Notes under the pieces: generated by a model
The model's input: the letters and a program-made list of their open reading frames with translations, nothing else
What the model was told of the DNA's origin: nothing
Database searches by the model: none
Position numbers and translations under genes: made by a program
Part shown: positions 35,275 to 45,200 of the stretch, in pieces
Numbering within the stretch: the stretch's first letter is position 1
Layout of the letters: every line of letters starts with the position of its first letter
From: Saprospiraceae bacterium
Lineage (GTDB): Bacteria > Bacteroidota > Bacteroidia > Chitinophagales > Saprospiraceae
Length of the DNA stretch: 50,711 bases
Reading direction: 5' to 3'
NCBI GenBank assembly: GCA_028284395.1
Contig: JANQRV010000618.1
Span: forward strand, 1 to 50,711

Positions 35275-35494
35275 TTGCTGGTTTGGTACAAGAATACCCT
35301 ATTTTCATTCATTTTGCCCAATAAGTGGCATGGATTCTGCTAACTTCCTTTTCTGATGTCATTTGTTCTAAGATTGATATCACCAATCATTTAACAGCGA
35401 GCTGTTGTACTAAGGTTTTAGTGGCCACTATTTTATCTTCTGCTTTTTCTCCCTTATGAGGTTTTGATCAACCGTGATTGATACGAATGAAAAC

Positions 35495-35586
35495 AAAACA
35501 CCGGTCCAAAAGCTCAAGGCAATCGAACCGGTGCCGCATTCAAAGAGATCAAACATTTTGGTTTTTTCCCGGGTTATACAGGGAGC
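35495..35586 (-). repeat. Structured intergenic element, copy 2
   Basis: Second copy of the element at 26300-26395, about 92 bp. Conserved parts: the 3' stem caccggt (35533-35527) / accggtg (35505-35499), here perfect, followed by ttttgtttt on the minus strand; the agagatcaaaca-tttggtttt block (in plus orientation); and cccggg-ttatacagggagc. Again it lies downstream (about 85 bp) of a minus-strand gene end (35672). The loop between the stem arms is 21 nt here and 22 nt in copy 1. A terminator with a conserved companion structure, or a small RNA, is likely. Confidence 0.6.
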
Positions 35587-35671
35587 CTATTGTATCTAAG
35601 TAACAGTAACTGTTCTTGGATCAACCTTGTGACCATTGGAAAATGTCCGTTGCTTGGAACAATTCGGTCTA

Positions 35672-35890
35672 TCAGCCAAAAATTTTAATTGATAGTTCCT
35701 TTTCTTTGCTTTTGAAAAAGGAACGTAGGGACTGCTCGGCGGTCAATTCTGCTTCAATAGTTGGAAATGCTTCCAAAACCTGTAGATACAGTGGTTGTTG
35801 TAAAAGGACCGTCAAGACTTTTTCTTTGGTTTCAGGGTGGAGGTCATCCTGGTAAAATTCCAGTAGATCCTCTAAGGTTAAATCTTTCAT
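35672..35890 (-). CDS. Small anti-sigma-like partner of the ECF sigma factor
   Basis: A 72-aa protein from the ATG at 35890 (MKDLTLEDLLEFYQDDLHPETKE). The longer frame starts at a TTG directly after the sigma stop and is less convincing. The pattern LTLEDLLEFYQDDLHPETKEKVLTVLLQQPLYLQVLEAF matches the short helical N-terminal module of Bacteroidota anti-sigma proteins (xLLayldgEL..e....l...L..dp.l). It has no zinc-binding His/Cys motif and no membrane helix, so it would act in the cytoplasm, perhaps with another partner. It is the next gene after the sigma factor on the same strand. Confidence 0.55.
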   Translation of the reverse strand: MKDLTLEDLLEFYQDDLHPETKEKVLTVLLQQPLYLQVLEAFPTIEAELTAEQSLRSFFKSKEKELSIKIFG

Positions 35891-35984
35891 TTTCCGAGTC
35901 TTTATGAGAGTCATTCCGGCATGAAAGAAATAATTCATCACTTCCAAAATCCGGAATGACTTCCCGATGTTGCTGCTTACCAAC

Positions 35985-36524
35985 CTAGCCGACGCAAAGG
36001 TTTTTTCTCAACTTTTTGACCGCTCGCGACAACCGTTGTCGCACTGCATCTTCCCTTATTCCTAGTTGATCTCTGATCTCGAAGTTTTCCAGTCCTTGAT
36101 TGAACTTCAGATCCAAGAGACGAATCTCTTGCACTGAAAGGTATCTGCGCAATGGTTCGAAATCAATTTTTCCATCTTTCGTTGAAGACGGGTCAGATTT
36201 ATCAACCGATAAAGCATCAACCTTGTCCTGTTCTCTTACTCGGACTGCATGAACATCAAAACATCGGTGTTGAGTAGCTTTCACTAAAAAAGCCGCAAAA
36301 TTACGATGGTTGAGAATCCGACTGAGGTCCGTCAAAGAACGCGACAATACTTTTGACAAAAAAACTTCCTGCACAATGTCGTCTGCTAAGCTGGGGTGCC
36401 ATCTTTTGGCAACAGCATAAACCAGAAAAAAATACTGCTTGTAAAGCGCCTTATAGAAAATCTGTTTATCGGCCAAATTTCCGGAGTCGATTGCAGTCTG
36501 CAATAGCACCTTTAGTGTTTCCAT
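35985..36524 (-). CDS. RNA polymerase ECF sigma factor
   Basis: A 179-aa sigma factor from METLKVLLQ (ATG at 36524); the frame extends upstream to 36563, but that extension looks non-coding. Region 2: ALYKQYFFLVYAVAKRWHPSLADDIVQEVFLSKVL, then LSRILNHRNFAAFLVKATQHRCFDVHAVRV. Region 4: LRRYLSVQEIRLLDLKFNQGLENFEIRDQLGIREDAVRQRLSRAVKKLRK, with the recognition helix EDAVRQRLSRA. The NHRNFAAFLVKATQHRCFD stretch corresponds to the usual WLxxIaxNxxxD. It is followed by the 72-aa anti-sigma-like gene and diverges from the AraC gene at 36786. Its regulon is unknown. Confidence 0.88.
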   Translation of the reverse strand: METLKVLLQTAIDSGNLADKQIFYKALYKQYFFLVYAVAKRWHPSLADDIVQEVFLSKVLSRSLTDLSRILNHRNFAAFLVKATQHRCFDVHAVRVREQDKVDALSVDKSDPSSTKDGKIDFEPLRRYLSVQEIRLLDLKFNQGLENFEIRDQLGIREDAVRQRLSRAVKKLRKNLCVG

Positions 36525-36785
36525 AATCGGTGTATTAAAGTAGGTTAAGCAAAAAAGCATCATCTAATTTTAGGGGTATTGATTTGGTCTTTTGCGGTAA
36601 AAAATGAATAGCGAGCTTAACCTTGATCAGTTGGATACGCTGCGGTGCCGGAATCGGCTGACAAACATTATTTCAAAGAGACTTTTTAAACAGTTCTATA
36701 AAGCATAACGGCTAATATTTCTTTTATGTGACAGGACAAATAAAAAAATGCCAATTAATTCCCTAATTTGACCTACAAAAAGTCA

Positions 36786-37880
36786 ATGCAGTTCGAATTA
36801 TCACCTATCCAACTCCTCACGATCTGCGCCGTTCTGAACGGCCTCATCTTCGGGCTGCTACTCCTGGACAAAAAAGAAAACCGGCAAGCCAATCGCTTCC
36901 TCTCCCTGATGATGCTTTGTCTTTCCCTCACTTTCACCCCATACATGGTCGCACCGTCGATCTGGCACCAATATCGTTGGATGGTATGGATGCCCTTTTC
37001 GCTGTCGTATTGGATCGGCCCCTCCCTGTATTTTTACGTCCGGGCATTGACCAGGCCGGAGGTTAATTTTCGCCGGAAAGATTGGTGGCATTTTTCGCCG
37101 ATCGTTCTGAATTATCTGCACAGTTTTTATCACCTTTTCCTAGGAAACTCCAATCCTTTTCCATGGCTACACGTAGGAGCGGAGCTCCTTGAATCCGCCG
37201 CTATCCTATCGATCTTCATCTACATGATCGGTTGCTACCGGATGATCAACCGTTATCAGAAATCCCTGTTGGACTTTTCGGCTAATCCGGGGATAAGCGA
37301 CCTGAAATGGGTAAAAGGCATTGTAACCGTACTCATGATCGCGTTTTCTATGATTTTGGTTTTTTTAATCGTCAGTAGTGGAGTCCTCGGTAAGCACGAA
37401 TTGCATTTATGGGGCGACCATCTGGCCGTCATCTTGTTCTTATATGCTGCGATGCTGTACTGGTTCAGTATTCATGGGTACCGACAGGCTCAGATGATCG
37501 CCGTGCCGATTTACCGGCCGGTACCACAAAAGGCCAGGGAGTTTTCTGAAGTGCTGCTGCAATTGGAAAAAGCCATGTCCGAGGGATGCCTGTATCGTCA
37601 GTCCGATCTTAGTCTGGCGGATCTAAGTAAAGCAGTTGGCATTGCGGAGCGGACCATTTCGAATACCATCAATGGAGAGTTGCAGAAAAACTTTCACCAA
37701 TTTGTAAACGGGTACCGGGTGGAAGAAATGAAGCAACGGTTGTTAGATCCCCAAAACGCTCACCTTACCATTTTTAGCATTGCCCTGGACGTCGGTTTCA
37801 ATTCCAAAGCCAGTTTCAACCGGGTATTCAAAGCATCCACCGGTTGCACACCCCAACAGTTTCGGACAAGACATTCGTAG
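36786..37880 (+). CDS. Membrane-anchored AraC-family transcriptional regulator
   Basis: A 364-aa protein starting at the ATG at 36786 (MQFELSPIQLLTICAVLNG); the frame extends 18 bp further to a TTG. The N-terminal 235 residues hold about seven hydrophobic helices (LLTICAVLNGLIFGLLLL, FLSLMMLCLSLTFTPYMV, LSYWIGPSLYFYVRAL, ILSIFIYMIGCY, GIVTVLMIAFSMILVFLIV, LAVILFLYAAMLYWF). The C-terminal AraC HTH has DLSLADLSKAVGIAERTISNTINGELQKNFHQFVNGYRV and FSIALDVGFNSKASFNRVFKASTGCTPQQFR. This membrane-sensor plus AraC type is common in Bacteroidota. It probably controls the lipoprotein gene starting 94 bp downstream. The ligand is unknown. Confidence 0.9.
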   Translation: MQFELSPIQLLTICAVLNGLIFGLLLLDKKENRQANRFLSLMMLCLSLTFTPYMVAPSIWHQYRWMVWMPFSLSYWIGPSLYFYVRALTRPEVNFRRKDWWHFSPIVLNYLHSFYHLFLGNSNPFPWLHVGAELLESAAILSIFIYMIGCYRMINRYQKSLLDFSANPGISDLKWVKGIVTVLMIAFSMILVFLIVSSGVLGKHELHLWGDHLAVILFLYAAMLYWFSIHGYRQAQMIAVPIYRPVPQKAREFSEVLLQLEKAMSEGCLYRQSDLSLADLSKAVGIAERTISNTINGELQKNFHQFVNGYRVEEMKQRLLDPQNAHLTIFSIALDVGFNSKASFNRVFKASTGCTPQQFRTRHS

Positions 37881-37974
37881 AATAACAGCTTTTGAGACCA
37901 GTAATCCGGTCGTGAGACCCTGGTGGTTGTCCTCCATTCTATATTATGTCCATACACTGAATAAATCACCCATC

Positions 37975-39549
37975 ATGAAGTCAGCCAACCTCTTATGCAT
38001 TGTCCTAATCTTAATCGTATTTTCTTGCAAGCAAGAAGACGAGCCCACCGCATTTCCCATTATGGGCAACCTGGAAGTTGGCCTCCATCAGGTAGGATTC
38101 AAGACCCTCTTTCACTACGACAAGACCAAAACGGGTATCCCCTATTCTGACTGGGACGGCAAGCTGACTCACAACCAGGAAACGGAAAAAGGACGACAAT
38201 ACCAAATCAATGTGTGGTACCCGGCAAAGAAAGGAACGGGGACAGCGATTCAATACGAACACTACGTCCACTTGATGGGCCGACAAACCAATTTTGGGAT
38301 AAGTCCGGCACAAGATGCGTTTGCCCGGCAGACCTTTATCGACCAAACCAATGCCCTGGGGGGGAATGGTCGGTTCACCGCACGATCCTTGGATACGTTA
38401 TCGTCTCTAGAGGTAGGAGCAAGATTGGAGGCCAAGTTGGCGAGCGGTACCTTTCCGGTCGTAGTATTTCCCAACGGTAGTAGCCCGGCATTCCAAAGCA
38501 TTACGGCCGAATTTTTGGCTGGCCACGGGTATGTCGTAGTAGGCTTTGCACCCAAGGGCCGATTTTCGTCTGGAACGGAAACTTCCGCCATTGGCTTAGA
38601 GACCGCTGTGGATGATCTGGAATTTGTGTTGGGCATCGTCAGCGAATTACCCCATACCGATATGGACAGGATGGCTGTATTGGCCAATGCTATTTCGTCT
38701 TCCGTTGGTGCTGCTTTGGTGTCCCGAAATTCGAAAATTAAGGCATTGATCAGCTTGGAAGGAGGTTTGCCCAGTGCTTTTGAGCAGCGCCTCCTGAAGC
38801 AAACTGTTTTTTACCAACCGGAAAACATTCATATTCCCATACTCTTTATTTACGCACCACATCCGTCCATTGATCCCAAGTACGTAACGGACCTCCAATA
38901 TGCGGATCGGTATTTCGCTCATTTTCCGAATATGTCGGAATTTGCCATGCTGAATTATGGGATGTTTGATGCCTTCATTCCGGACATCATCGGCAAGCAC
39001 GGCCAAAAGACGCAAAAGGGATACGAAGTAGCCAATGAGTTGGTATTGGAATTTTTGAATGGCTGTCTCAAAGAGGGAGCACTCGATCTTTTTGGTACCG
39101 ATCGGGAGGAAAGGTTTGCATCGGTCGTCGATACTACCTTTGTGCTGCCGGCATTGGAATGCCCTCCAAACATGGCAGTTTTGAAGGACCTCTTCTACAG
39201 GCAAGGTTTTGGAGCGGTAGATAGCATTTATCAAGTGCTGAAGGCCGGTGGGAATCCACAACCCTTTTCAATCTCTTTTTATACCGACTATCGGATTTGG
39301 CTTTCTTGGAAGAAAGATCCGGACCATCGACATCGGCTACGGCTTTATCAACTGGCGTATGATAGTTATCCGGAAAGGGCCAGCGTCAATTATTACCTGG
39401 CTTACTATTTACAGCAAAGCGGCGATAAAGATCGCGCTGCCTATCACTTTGAGCGTGCTAGGGAGCTCTTGAAAACGGATGTTGAGATGAATCCTTCGGA
39501 AAGGGAACGGATTCGTCAAAATATCGAAAGGGCCTTGACTAATTTGTAG
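37975..39549 (+). CDS. Alpha/beta-hydrolase-like lipoprotein with TPR-like C-terminus
   Basis: A 524-aa protein. The start is taken as the ATG at 37975, because it gives a lipoprotein signal (MKSANLLCIVLILIVFSC, lipobox VFSC); the longer frame runs back into the AraC gene. The hydrolase part (about 50-370) has GTFPVVVFPNGSSPAF, FLAGHGYVVVGF, ETAVDDLEFVLGIVSEL and MAVLANAISSSVGAALVSR. In this position active enzymes of the PAF-acetylhydrolase/dienelactone-hydrolase type carry GHSxGG; here it reads AISSS around S241, so catalysis is doubtful. The last 80 residues are TPR-like (YQLAYDSYPERASVNYYLAYYL; AAYHFERARELL). It follows the AraC gene by 94 bp on the same strand and may depend on it. Confidence 0.75.
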   Translation: MKSANLLCIVLILIVFSCKQEDEPTAFPIMGNLEVGLHQVGFKTLFHYDKTKTGIPYSDWDGKLTHNQETEKGRQYQINVWYPAKKGTGTAIQYEHYVHLMGRQTNFGISPAQDAFARQTFIDQTNALGGNGRFTARSLDTLSSLEVGARLEAKLASGTFPVVVFPNGSSPAFQSITAEFLAGHGYVVVGFAPKGRFSSGTETSAIGLETAVDDLEFVLGIVSELPHTDMDRMAVLANAISSSVGAALVSRNSKIKALISLEGGLPSAFEQRLLKQTVFYQPENIHIPILFIYAPHPSIDPKYVTDLQYADRYFAHFPNMSEFAMLNYGMFDAFIPDIIGKHGQKTQKGYEVANELVLEFLNGCLKEGALDLFGTDREERFASVVDTTFVLPALECPPNMAVLKDLFYRQGFGAVDSIYQVLKAGGNPQPFSISFYTDYRIWLSWKKDPDHRHRLRLYQLAYDSYPERASVNYYLAYYLQQSGDKDRAAYHFERARELLKTDVEMNPSERERIRQNIERALTNL

Positions 39550-39694
39550 TGACCAGTTTTCAGCACGTCGCAGGGTTTTGGGGAGACATCGAATGAAGGA
39601 CTCTGAATCAATGAATTAGATTAAAGAATTCAGAAAGTCCTATATTTATGGAATGAACACCAAAAAGCCTTTTTCTAAGTTGAAGTTGTCTAAA

Positions 39695-39763
39695 GTTTTC
39701 TGCTGCTGGTGAAAAATACGAATTTTAAGTCCAATTGCAGTCAATTTTTCACTGCATAGCAGC
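39695..39763. repeat. Dispersed hairpin element, copy A
   Basis: About 69 bp, homologous to 46754-46824. The two align from gttt-tgctg through gaaaaa, gaattt, gtgcag/ttgcag, atttt to tagcagc, with about three quarters of bases equal in the core. Here the stem is gtgaaaaat (39709-39717) / atttttcac (39744-39752). It lies between a plus-strand gene end and a histidine-kinase remnant. No T run follows, so it is not a typical terminator. Confidence 0.5.
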
Positions 39764-39789
39764 GCTACGGTGTTAACAATTGGCGAAAA

Positions 39790-40050
39790 GTGGGCTTAAA
39801 AGACGGTTTTGTAGCCCAGCAAGGAAACTTTAGACAACTTCAGTTAATCGAGAGATCACTTGGGATGTTTTTAATGCTTTTCGCGAGCATTTTTCTCACC
39901 AAATCGATGGGGCTGATGATGAGCAATCAGGAGGAACTGTTGTTGGCCTATGAAGGACTCCGACAAGTCGATCGACTTAAAGATCAATTTTTGACCAATA
40001 CCTTTCATGAGCTTCGTACGCCATTACTCAGTAAGACCCTCAATGTTTAA
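39790..40050 (+). pseudogene. Histidine-kinase remnant (linker plus H-box only)
   Basis: An 86-codon frame from a GTG with a hydrophobic segment (SLGMFLMLFASIFLTKSM), then AYEGLRQVDRLKDQFLTNTFHELRTPLLSK. The last part is the linker and HisKA H-box of a membrane sensor kinase (normally LKDxFLAxxSHELRTPL). The frame stops 7 codons after HELRTPL, and no ATPase domain follows; the VCBS gene begins 5 bp later. The rest of the kinase has been deleted. The upstream 240 bp do not read as its missing N-terminus in the same frame (a stop at 39757 interrupts). Confidence 0.75.
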
Positions 40051-40055
40051 ATGTT

Positions 40056-42059
40056 ATGTATGACCTTCACCGTTTTCGATTTTCATCGTTGACTATAGCC
40101 ATTTTTATGGGTTTTAGTCTTCTTCAACATTGTTCCATCCAGGAAGAGGAAAAAGATCGTGGCCGTCTTCAGCGATTTTCAAGAATAGAATATCAAGACC
40201 CGAACTTGGTCGTGGATCTTGGCGTTGGCCTCTGGGCCTGGCCCCTGCCCATGGATTTTGATCAAGATGGCGATATGGACTTGGTCGTTTCCTGCCCCGA
40301 TGTGCCTTTTAATGGCACTTACTTTTTTGAAAACAAGGAAGGGCCCGGTATCAAAATGCCGGTTTTCGAAAAACCACGGAAGCTGGGGCCGGGGTCGAAA
40401 AACCTACAAGTCTCTTTTGTGGGAGGAGCAGCAAAAGTGTTGGGGGCCGGAGTGGAATACCTGCAGTTTAGAGATAGTGTGCTCGCGAAACCATCCGAAT
40501 TGTTTCCCAAAGAGCAATTGGAAAAAGGGCATGAAAAGATCCGCTTTAGTCAATGGAAATATGTGGATTATGAAAATGATGGCGATCTCGATCTCCTTGC
40601 GGGCATTGATGATTGGGGGGATTATGGTTGGGATAATGCCTATGATGAAAATGGAAATTGGACCAATGGTCCGCTACACGGCTACCTCTACCTGGTTGAA
40701 AATGTCGATGGTTCTTACCGGTCAAAGGGCAGGGTCCTGGCTGGTGGATCAGCCCTGGACGTATATGGTGCTCCCTCTCCAAATATGAATGATTTTGACG
40801 GTGATGGCGACTTGGACCTGATTTGCGGAGAATTTCTCGATCGACTCACCTGGTTTGAGAACATCGGCACGAGGACGAAGCCGATATTTGCCGAGGGGCG
40901 TTTTCTGGAAAACGAACAGGGTATCCTTAAAATGGACCTGGAGATGATCACTCCGGCCGCTGTGGATTGGGATCAGGATGGTGACATCGATTTGGTGGTA
41001 GGGGACGAAGATGGAAGAGTCGCCCTGGTTGAAAATACCGGCACCCTTCAGGATGGTATGCCCGTTTTCAGGTCTCCGGCTTATTTTAAGCAAAAAGCCG
41101 GAGAGGTCAAATTTGGCGCTTTGGTGACTCCCTGGAGTGTCGACTGGGACGATGACGGCGATCAGGATCTGATTTGTGGCAATACGGCGGGCAACATCGC
41201 CTTCATTGAAAACCTCGACGGCGCTAATCCTCCCTCTTGGAGTGCACCTCAATTATTGAAAGCCGACGGACGCGTCATTCGGATCATGGCGGGCGATAAT
41301 GGCTCCATTCAAGGGCCCGCCGAACAGAAATGGGGATACACGACCCTTTCTGTAGCCGACTGGGATGGTGATGGTCTTAAAGATGTACTGGCCAATTCGA
41401 TCTGGGGAAAAGTAGTTTGGTTTAAGAATGTGGGTTCAAAGGGTACTCCGGTCTTGAAGGGTTGGCAGCCGGTAATCGTTGCCTGGCCAGAGAACGAAAT
41501 TCCCAAACCGGAATGGAATTGGTGGGCTCCTGAAGAGGAAACCCTGGCCACTCAGTGGCGAACTACACCGGTGGCGGTAGACTGGAACAGGGATCGACTA
41601 ACGGACCTGGTCATGCTGGACCACGAAGGTTATTTGAGTTATTTTGAAAGATTTGAGCAGCAAGGAATACTCAAGTTAAAGCCTGGTCAACGAATTTTTT
41701 ATGGAACCAACGGTGCCGAGTTTGATCGTCACAACGGCATCGTCAAGCAGGGCGAAGGACCACTGCGCTTAAACAGCGATAAGTATGGCCGAAGTGGCCG
41801 GAGAAAATGGTGTTTCACGGATTGGGACCAGGATGGCGATCTGGATATCCTCATCAATAGTAAAAATGCCGCTCTGTTTGAAAACATCGGAGAGCGAAAC
41901 GGGAATGCATACTTTGCCTTTCGTGGCGATCTCTCGGAATATAAATTGGCGGGCCATACGACTAGTCCGACAACCGTGGATTGGAATAGAGATGGTGTAC
42001 CCGAACTCCTGTTGGGAGCTGAAGATGGTTACATTTACCATAGACCACGTAAAAATTGA
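40056..42059 (+). CDS. VCBS/FG-GAP repeat protein, probable lipoprotein
   Basis: A 667-aa exported protein. The N-terminus (FRFSSLTIAIFMGFSLLQHC) is a signal peptide with an atypical lipobox, LQHC. The body contains about nine calcium-binding DxDxDGDxD-type loops: DFDQDGDMD, DYENDGDLD, DFDGDGDLD, DWDQDGDID, DWDDDGDQD, DWDGDGLKD, DWNRDRLTD, DWDQDGDLD and DWNRDGVPE, each within an FG-GAP/VCBS blade (xPxVxDWDxDGDxDLVVGxxxGxVxxFENxG). This is the pattern of an integrin-like beta-propeller. Such proteins in Bacteroidota are often encoded with carbohydrate- or surface-related genes; substrate unknown. It begins 5 bp after the kinase remnant, so the promoter may have been inherited or replaced when that gene was lost. 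The giant HTCS sensor follows on the same strand. Confidence 0.85.
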   Translation: MYDLHRFRFSSLTIAIFMGFSLLQHCSIQEEEKDRGRLQRFSRIEYQDPNLVVDLGVGLWAWPLPMDFDQDGDMDLVVSCPDVPFNGTYFFENKEGPGIKMPVFEKPRKLGPGSKNLQVSFVGGAAKVLGAGVEYLQFRDSVLAKPSELFPKEQLEKGHEKIRFSQWKYVDYENDGDLDLLAGIDDWGDYGWDNAYDENGNWTNGPLHGYLYLVENVDGSYRSKGRVLAGGSALDVYGAPSPNMNDFDGDGDLDLICGEFLDRLTWFENIGTRTKPIFAEGRFLENEQGILKMDLEMITPAAVDWDQDGDIDLVVGDEDGRVALVENTGTLQDGMPVFRSPAYFKQKAGEVKFGALVTPWSVDWDDDGDQDLICGNTAGNIAFIENLDGANPPSWSAPQLLKADGRVIRIMAGDNGSIQGPAEQKWGYTTLSVADWDGDGLKDVLANSIWGKVVWFKNVGSKGTPVLKGWQPVIVAWPENEIPKPEWNWWAPEEETLATQWRTTPVAVDWNRDRLTDLVMLDHEGYLSYFERFEQQGILKLKPGQRIFYGTNGAEFDRHNGIVKQGEGPLRLNSDKYGRSGRRKWCFTDWDQDGDLDILINSKNAALFENIGERNGNAYFAFRGDLSEYKLAGHTTSPTTVDWNRDGVPELLLGAEDGYIYHRPRKN

Positions 42060-42258
42060 ACATCGAAGTATTCAAGAATGGCCTAGGTCCCCGTTTTTAC
42101 TTCAAGTGTTTCGTATAAGTACCGATGCATTTTTCTTGCCTCTTTAGACCAATGATGACTTCAAGGTTTAGGTCAATTACTTTATCTTCGCTGTATTCCA
42201 GCAGAATTATTCGACCAATTGGAATTGGCCAATGTGTTTTAAAATAGAGTGTGGATAC

Positions 42259-45200
42259 ATGAGATTTTTCTGGATAGCCGTCTCCCTGACACTAATGGTA
42301 ATGCTTTTGGCGACTTGTGGGAAACAAGCGAAGAGAAATGACAAGCCTTCGGTACGACTTCCCAACACCTATCTTTTTGAAAGTGCTCAGCGTGTTGCTG
42401 GCAAGGGAACCCCGGTTTCACCCAAGCGCACCCAACCCCCAGTGTCCCGTAAACTCAATTCTAATCTGAGAAAGGTCATTGCGAATCCTCACATTCGACA
42501 GATCGAAGAACCGGAACAAACGATTCTTGCGGATCAGTTGCCGATCAGGGAAGTGGGTAAGAACGGTTGGCAAAAACCCATCGTACTTCCTGCTCAGGGC
42601 CAGTCAATCGAAGCCATGTTCCCAAAACCGGTTCCCGCCTTGCAGCCCAGTCAGAAAGACGACGCCGTCCGGGATATTCAATATCTGGATACGGATCAAG
42701 GACTGAAGTTTTCCTACATCATTGCCATTTTGGAGGACCGCAGAGGCGACATTTGGTTTGGAACCGAATTTGGTGGTGTCAACCGGTACGATGGTCAATC
42801 ATTTACCTATTTCACACAGAAAGAAGGACTAAGCGACTTTAATCTTCGCAGCATCATCGAAGATGCGGCAGGCAATCTTTGGTTCGGTTTGGGAGGGGGA
42901 GGTATTTGTCGGTTCGACGGAAAAGTTTTCACCCATTTTACCGAGCGAGAAGGGCTTAGCAACAACGAAGTGAGAACTTTGATGGAGGATCGCAGCGGCA
43001 ATCTTTGGATTGGAACGGATGACGGACTGAATAAATTCGATGGAAAACAATTCACCATCTACAAGACTGCGCAAGGCCTTAGTATGAACCGTATCGAAAG
43101 CTTATTGGAAGCCGAAGATGGCAATTTGTGGATCGGTACGTGGGGCGGTGGCTTGAACCATTTTGATGGCCAACGTTTTACGGAGATTTCAATCAATGAA
43201 GGGTTGCCGGACGATGAGATTTCCGCCCTACTTCAGGATGGAGAAGGGGATCTTTGGGTGGGTACCAAAGAAGGAGGATTGGTACATTTTGACGGTCGTA
43301 CCTTTACTACGATTGGCAGACGCCAAGGGCTAAAAAACAGTTCCATCAGCTCTTTACAAGAAGACGGCGAAGGTCGCCTTTGGATCGGTACCGAGGGTGG
43401 AGGAGTAGCCTCTTTAAATGGCCGATGGCTGACTCAATATACGGATCAAAATGGCTTGACTAGCAACCAGGTTGAGGCACTTTACGCCGATTCATCGGAT
43501 AACATCTGGATTGGTACCTGGGGTGGCGGGGTCTGTAAATTAAATACGAAAGGTTTTCAACACTGGACCGAAGGAGAAGGGTTGAGCAGCAACTTTGTGG
43601 AGGCCATCCTGGAAGACCGGGAAAAGAACATCTGGTTGGGCTCTCGGTATAATGGACTGATGCGTTTTGATGGTGAGTCCTTCACCCATATTACGAGTGC
43701 TGATGGACTCTTTGGGGATATTGTCTATGCCTTGATGGAAGATCGCCAGGGCAACCTGTGGATCGGCACCGAGGACAGCGGTCTGACCAAGTTTGATGGA
43801 ACAACTTTTACCAATTTTAACCTCGATCAGGGATTGGCTGATCCAGCCGTCAATGCCCTGTTGGAGGATCGCAACGGAAATATTTGGATCGGGACGAACG
43901 GTGGGGTCCAGCGGTTCGATGGCCAACAATTTACCCTCTTTACAACGGAAAATGGCTTGGGGCACAATGATATTGCTAGCTTATACGAAGATGAAGATGG
44001 ACTGATCTGGATTGGCACCACCGATGGTTTTGTGCACAGCTACGATGGTGAAAACCTGACTCAATATAAACTGGGGAAAGGAAATGGCCATAATATTGTG
44101 CGGACGATCAAGGGAGATGGAAAGGGGAATCTGTGGATTGCAGTAGAAGAATTAGGCATTTACCGGCGGAGTAATGATTATGTCCAGCTTTATGATGAAT
44201 CGATGGGATTGACAAACAACATCATCCGGTCCATGATCGTAGATGATGACGATCGGGTCTGGGCCTTTACCGAGAGAGGCGCCAATGTATTGATTCCGGA
44301 TGTCACCTCTGAGGACGAACTGTTTCGAATAGTGAGCATAGGTCGTAGTGATGGCCTGAAGGCACTGGATTTTACCTTGAATTCTACCCTGATCGATGCG
44401 AATAATCAATTGTGGGTTGGAGGAGGTAAGTGTTTATCCCAACTAGATTTAAACCAATTTGAAATTTCTAATAATCGACCCGCCGTTCGACTAACTCAGG
44501 TCGAACTGAATCAGCAATTCATTGACTTTCACACTTTTCAAGAGGCGGATTACGAAGCAGCCCTGGGCATTCGCTCCAATTGGGTGGGTGGAGTTGATCC
44601 GGTGGCATTTTACAATTACCCCAAAGAATTAAGGGTGCCCTATCAGGTGAATCACATTACTTTTCATTTTGCGGCAACTGACTGGGCAGCCCCGCATAAA
44701 CTTCGGTACTCCTATAAGATTGACGGATTGGACCAAACTTGGAGTAGCCCCAACCCAGAACCAAAAGCGGATTATCGAAACATTCCTCCGGGGCAATATA
44801 CCCTGTCGGTAAGATCTTTAGATGAGGCCCACTCCTACAGTATTGCTACGACTTATCGCCTGCGGGTCTTCCCGCCTTGGTGGCGGACCAACCTGGCTTA
44901 TTGGGTCTATGCAGTAGTGGGAACGGGACTACTGTATCTCACCTATCTTTTGTTTAAACGTCGCCTGGAGTTGCAAAACAAGTTGGTCCTGGAACAAAAA
45001 GAGGCCCTGCACTTCAAAGCCCTTGATGAGTTCAAATCCCGTTTTTTTACCAATTTGACCCATGAGCTACGAACGCCGCTTACCGTCATTTTAGGGATGG
45101 CGCAGCAGATCAAAGATCGGCCTTCCAAAAACCTTTTACCGAATCTCAACCTGATCATTAACAACGGTAGCCGACTCTTGGAGCTGATCAATCAAATGTT

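Noticed and set aside
42670..44400. DNA-level tandem repeats in the HTCS gene
   Set aside because: They are explained by the Reg_prop protein repeats; the DNA copies are diverged and in frame.
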